Source of the DNA: Pontibacillus yanchengensis Y32
GTDB taxonomy: Bacteria; Bacillota; Bacilli; Bacillales; BH030062
Assembly: GCF_000770635.1 (NCBI RefSeq)
Contig: NZ_AVBF01000010.1
Span: 1-64,000 of the forward strand
Direction of reading: 5' to 3'
Length of the DNA: 64,000 nucleotides
A program made the position numbers and the translations under genes. The notes beneath the pieces were generated by a model. The model searched no databases. It worked only from the letters and a program-made list of their open reading frames with translations, and was not told the origin of the DNA. Shown piece by piece: positions 63,692 to 64,000 of the stretch (the first letter of the stretch is position 1; every line of letters begins with the position of its first letter).

Positions 63692-64000
63692 ATTATCTTG
63701 AAGACTTGGCTTCGAGATAATCTAAAAAGTATTGGGTCCGATGCATAAAAAGGAATGGGGGGTTACGGTGGAACAACTCGCTTTCCTGCGGGCGAGCTGG
63801 TGAGCCTTCTCACTCGCTTCGCTCCCTCCGGGGTCTCACCAACCTCTTTCTCCCGCGGGAGTCTCGCAGTCCCCCCTTCACCCCCTGCCAAATAAGGGCT
63901 ATCGGACCCCCCGGTCAAATGTAGTACCTCTCTAGTATAGATGTATAAATCCTTATTTTCAGTAAAAAACCTCTTTGCTCATTTATTAAGCACAGATAAA
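63692..64000. repeat. Composite non-coding element, copy 4 (left part, runs off the window)
   Basis: The left terminal motif (ATTATCTTGAAGACTTGG, 63692-63709) is followed by a GC-rich hairpin module enclosed by GGGTCCGAT (63734-63742) and ATCGGACCC (63901-63909). The module core reads CTCGCTTTCCTGCGGGCGAG, then GGTGAGCC, CCGGGGTCTCACC and GCGGGAGTCTCGC, like the module at 48940. No gene is present. The element's right half should lie beyond 64000. Confidence 0.65.

Overview
The window is a stretch of low-GC Gram-positive chromosome. Its gene order follows the Bacillus subtilis pyk-to-aroA(G) region: pyk, pfkA, accA, accD, ytsJ, dnaE, ytrH, ytrI, nrnA, ytpI, ytoI, ytkL, then moaB, ackA, ytxK, tpx, ytfJ, ytfI, nadK-type kinase, ytcJ, sspA-type, thiI, nifS-type, ezrA, refZ, ytsP, ytrP, rpsD, tyrS, acuABC, motS, motP, ccpA, aroA(G). 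Sporulation genes (ytrH/ytrI, ytfJ, an alpha/beta SASP, sinI/sinR, a Spo0A-type box), strong AGGAGG ribosome sites and T-box/S4 leaders place it in Bacillaceae. The Na+-type MotPS stator and the intergenic repeats would suit a moderately halophilic genus such as Pontibacillus or Halobacillus, but the genus is an inference. No rRNA, tRNA, CRISPR array, transposase or phage gene was seen.

Layout. 0.1-10.5 kb: leftward central-carbon and lipid genes. Malic enzyme, a FadR-type GntR regulator and accDA look like one unit headed by a perfect GntR-type operator. They are followed by pfkA-pyk and preceded by dnaE. 10.7-16 kb: sporulation and housekeeping genes. 16-20.2 kb: a five-gene envelope operon (DUF4178, PspA, DUF4247 lipoprotein, DUF350 membrane protein, membrane-anchored aminopropyltransferase-like enzyme) with a textbook sigma-W-type promoter. 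20.4-27.3 kb: ald, ytkK-like SDR, NCS1 permease, a 52-residue gene, uspA with a cre site, sinI-sinR, moaB and an EcsC protein. 27.3-28.2 kb: a composite non-coding repeat. 28.2-45.5 kb: ackA (with a cre placed as in B. subtilis) through the GGDEF protein. 45.6-48.8 kb: rpsD with its leader and a nuclease-XPD helicase. 48.8-49.5 kb: a second large repeat. 49.5-63.6 kb: T-box-controlled tyrS, a class A PBP, acuABC, motPS, ccpA, aroA(G) and a long FtsA/PilM-like protein. The last 0.4 kb begins another copy of the repeat, and the first 50 bases hold the end of one more.

How parts connect. CcpA is encoded here, and candidate CcpA sites lie upstream of ackA (activation position) and uspA (repression position). 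The acu genes, acetate kinase, malic enzyme, acetyl-CoA carboxylase, pyruvate kinase and phosphofructokinase all sit around the pyruvate/acetyl-CoA node. The most attractive little-described systems are the sigma-W-type PspA/aminopropyltransferase operon and the family of long inverted non-coding elements built from GC-rich hairpin modules and a 'GGACAT' module. Everything is read from sequence alone, without database searches.
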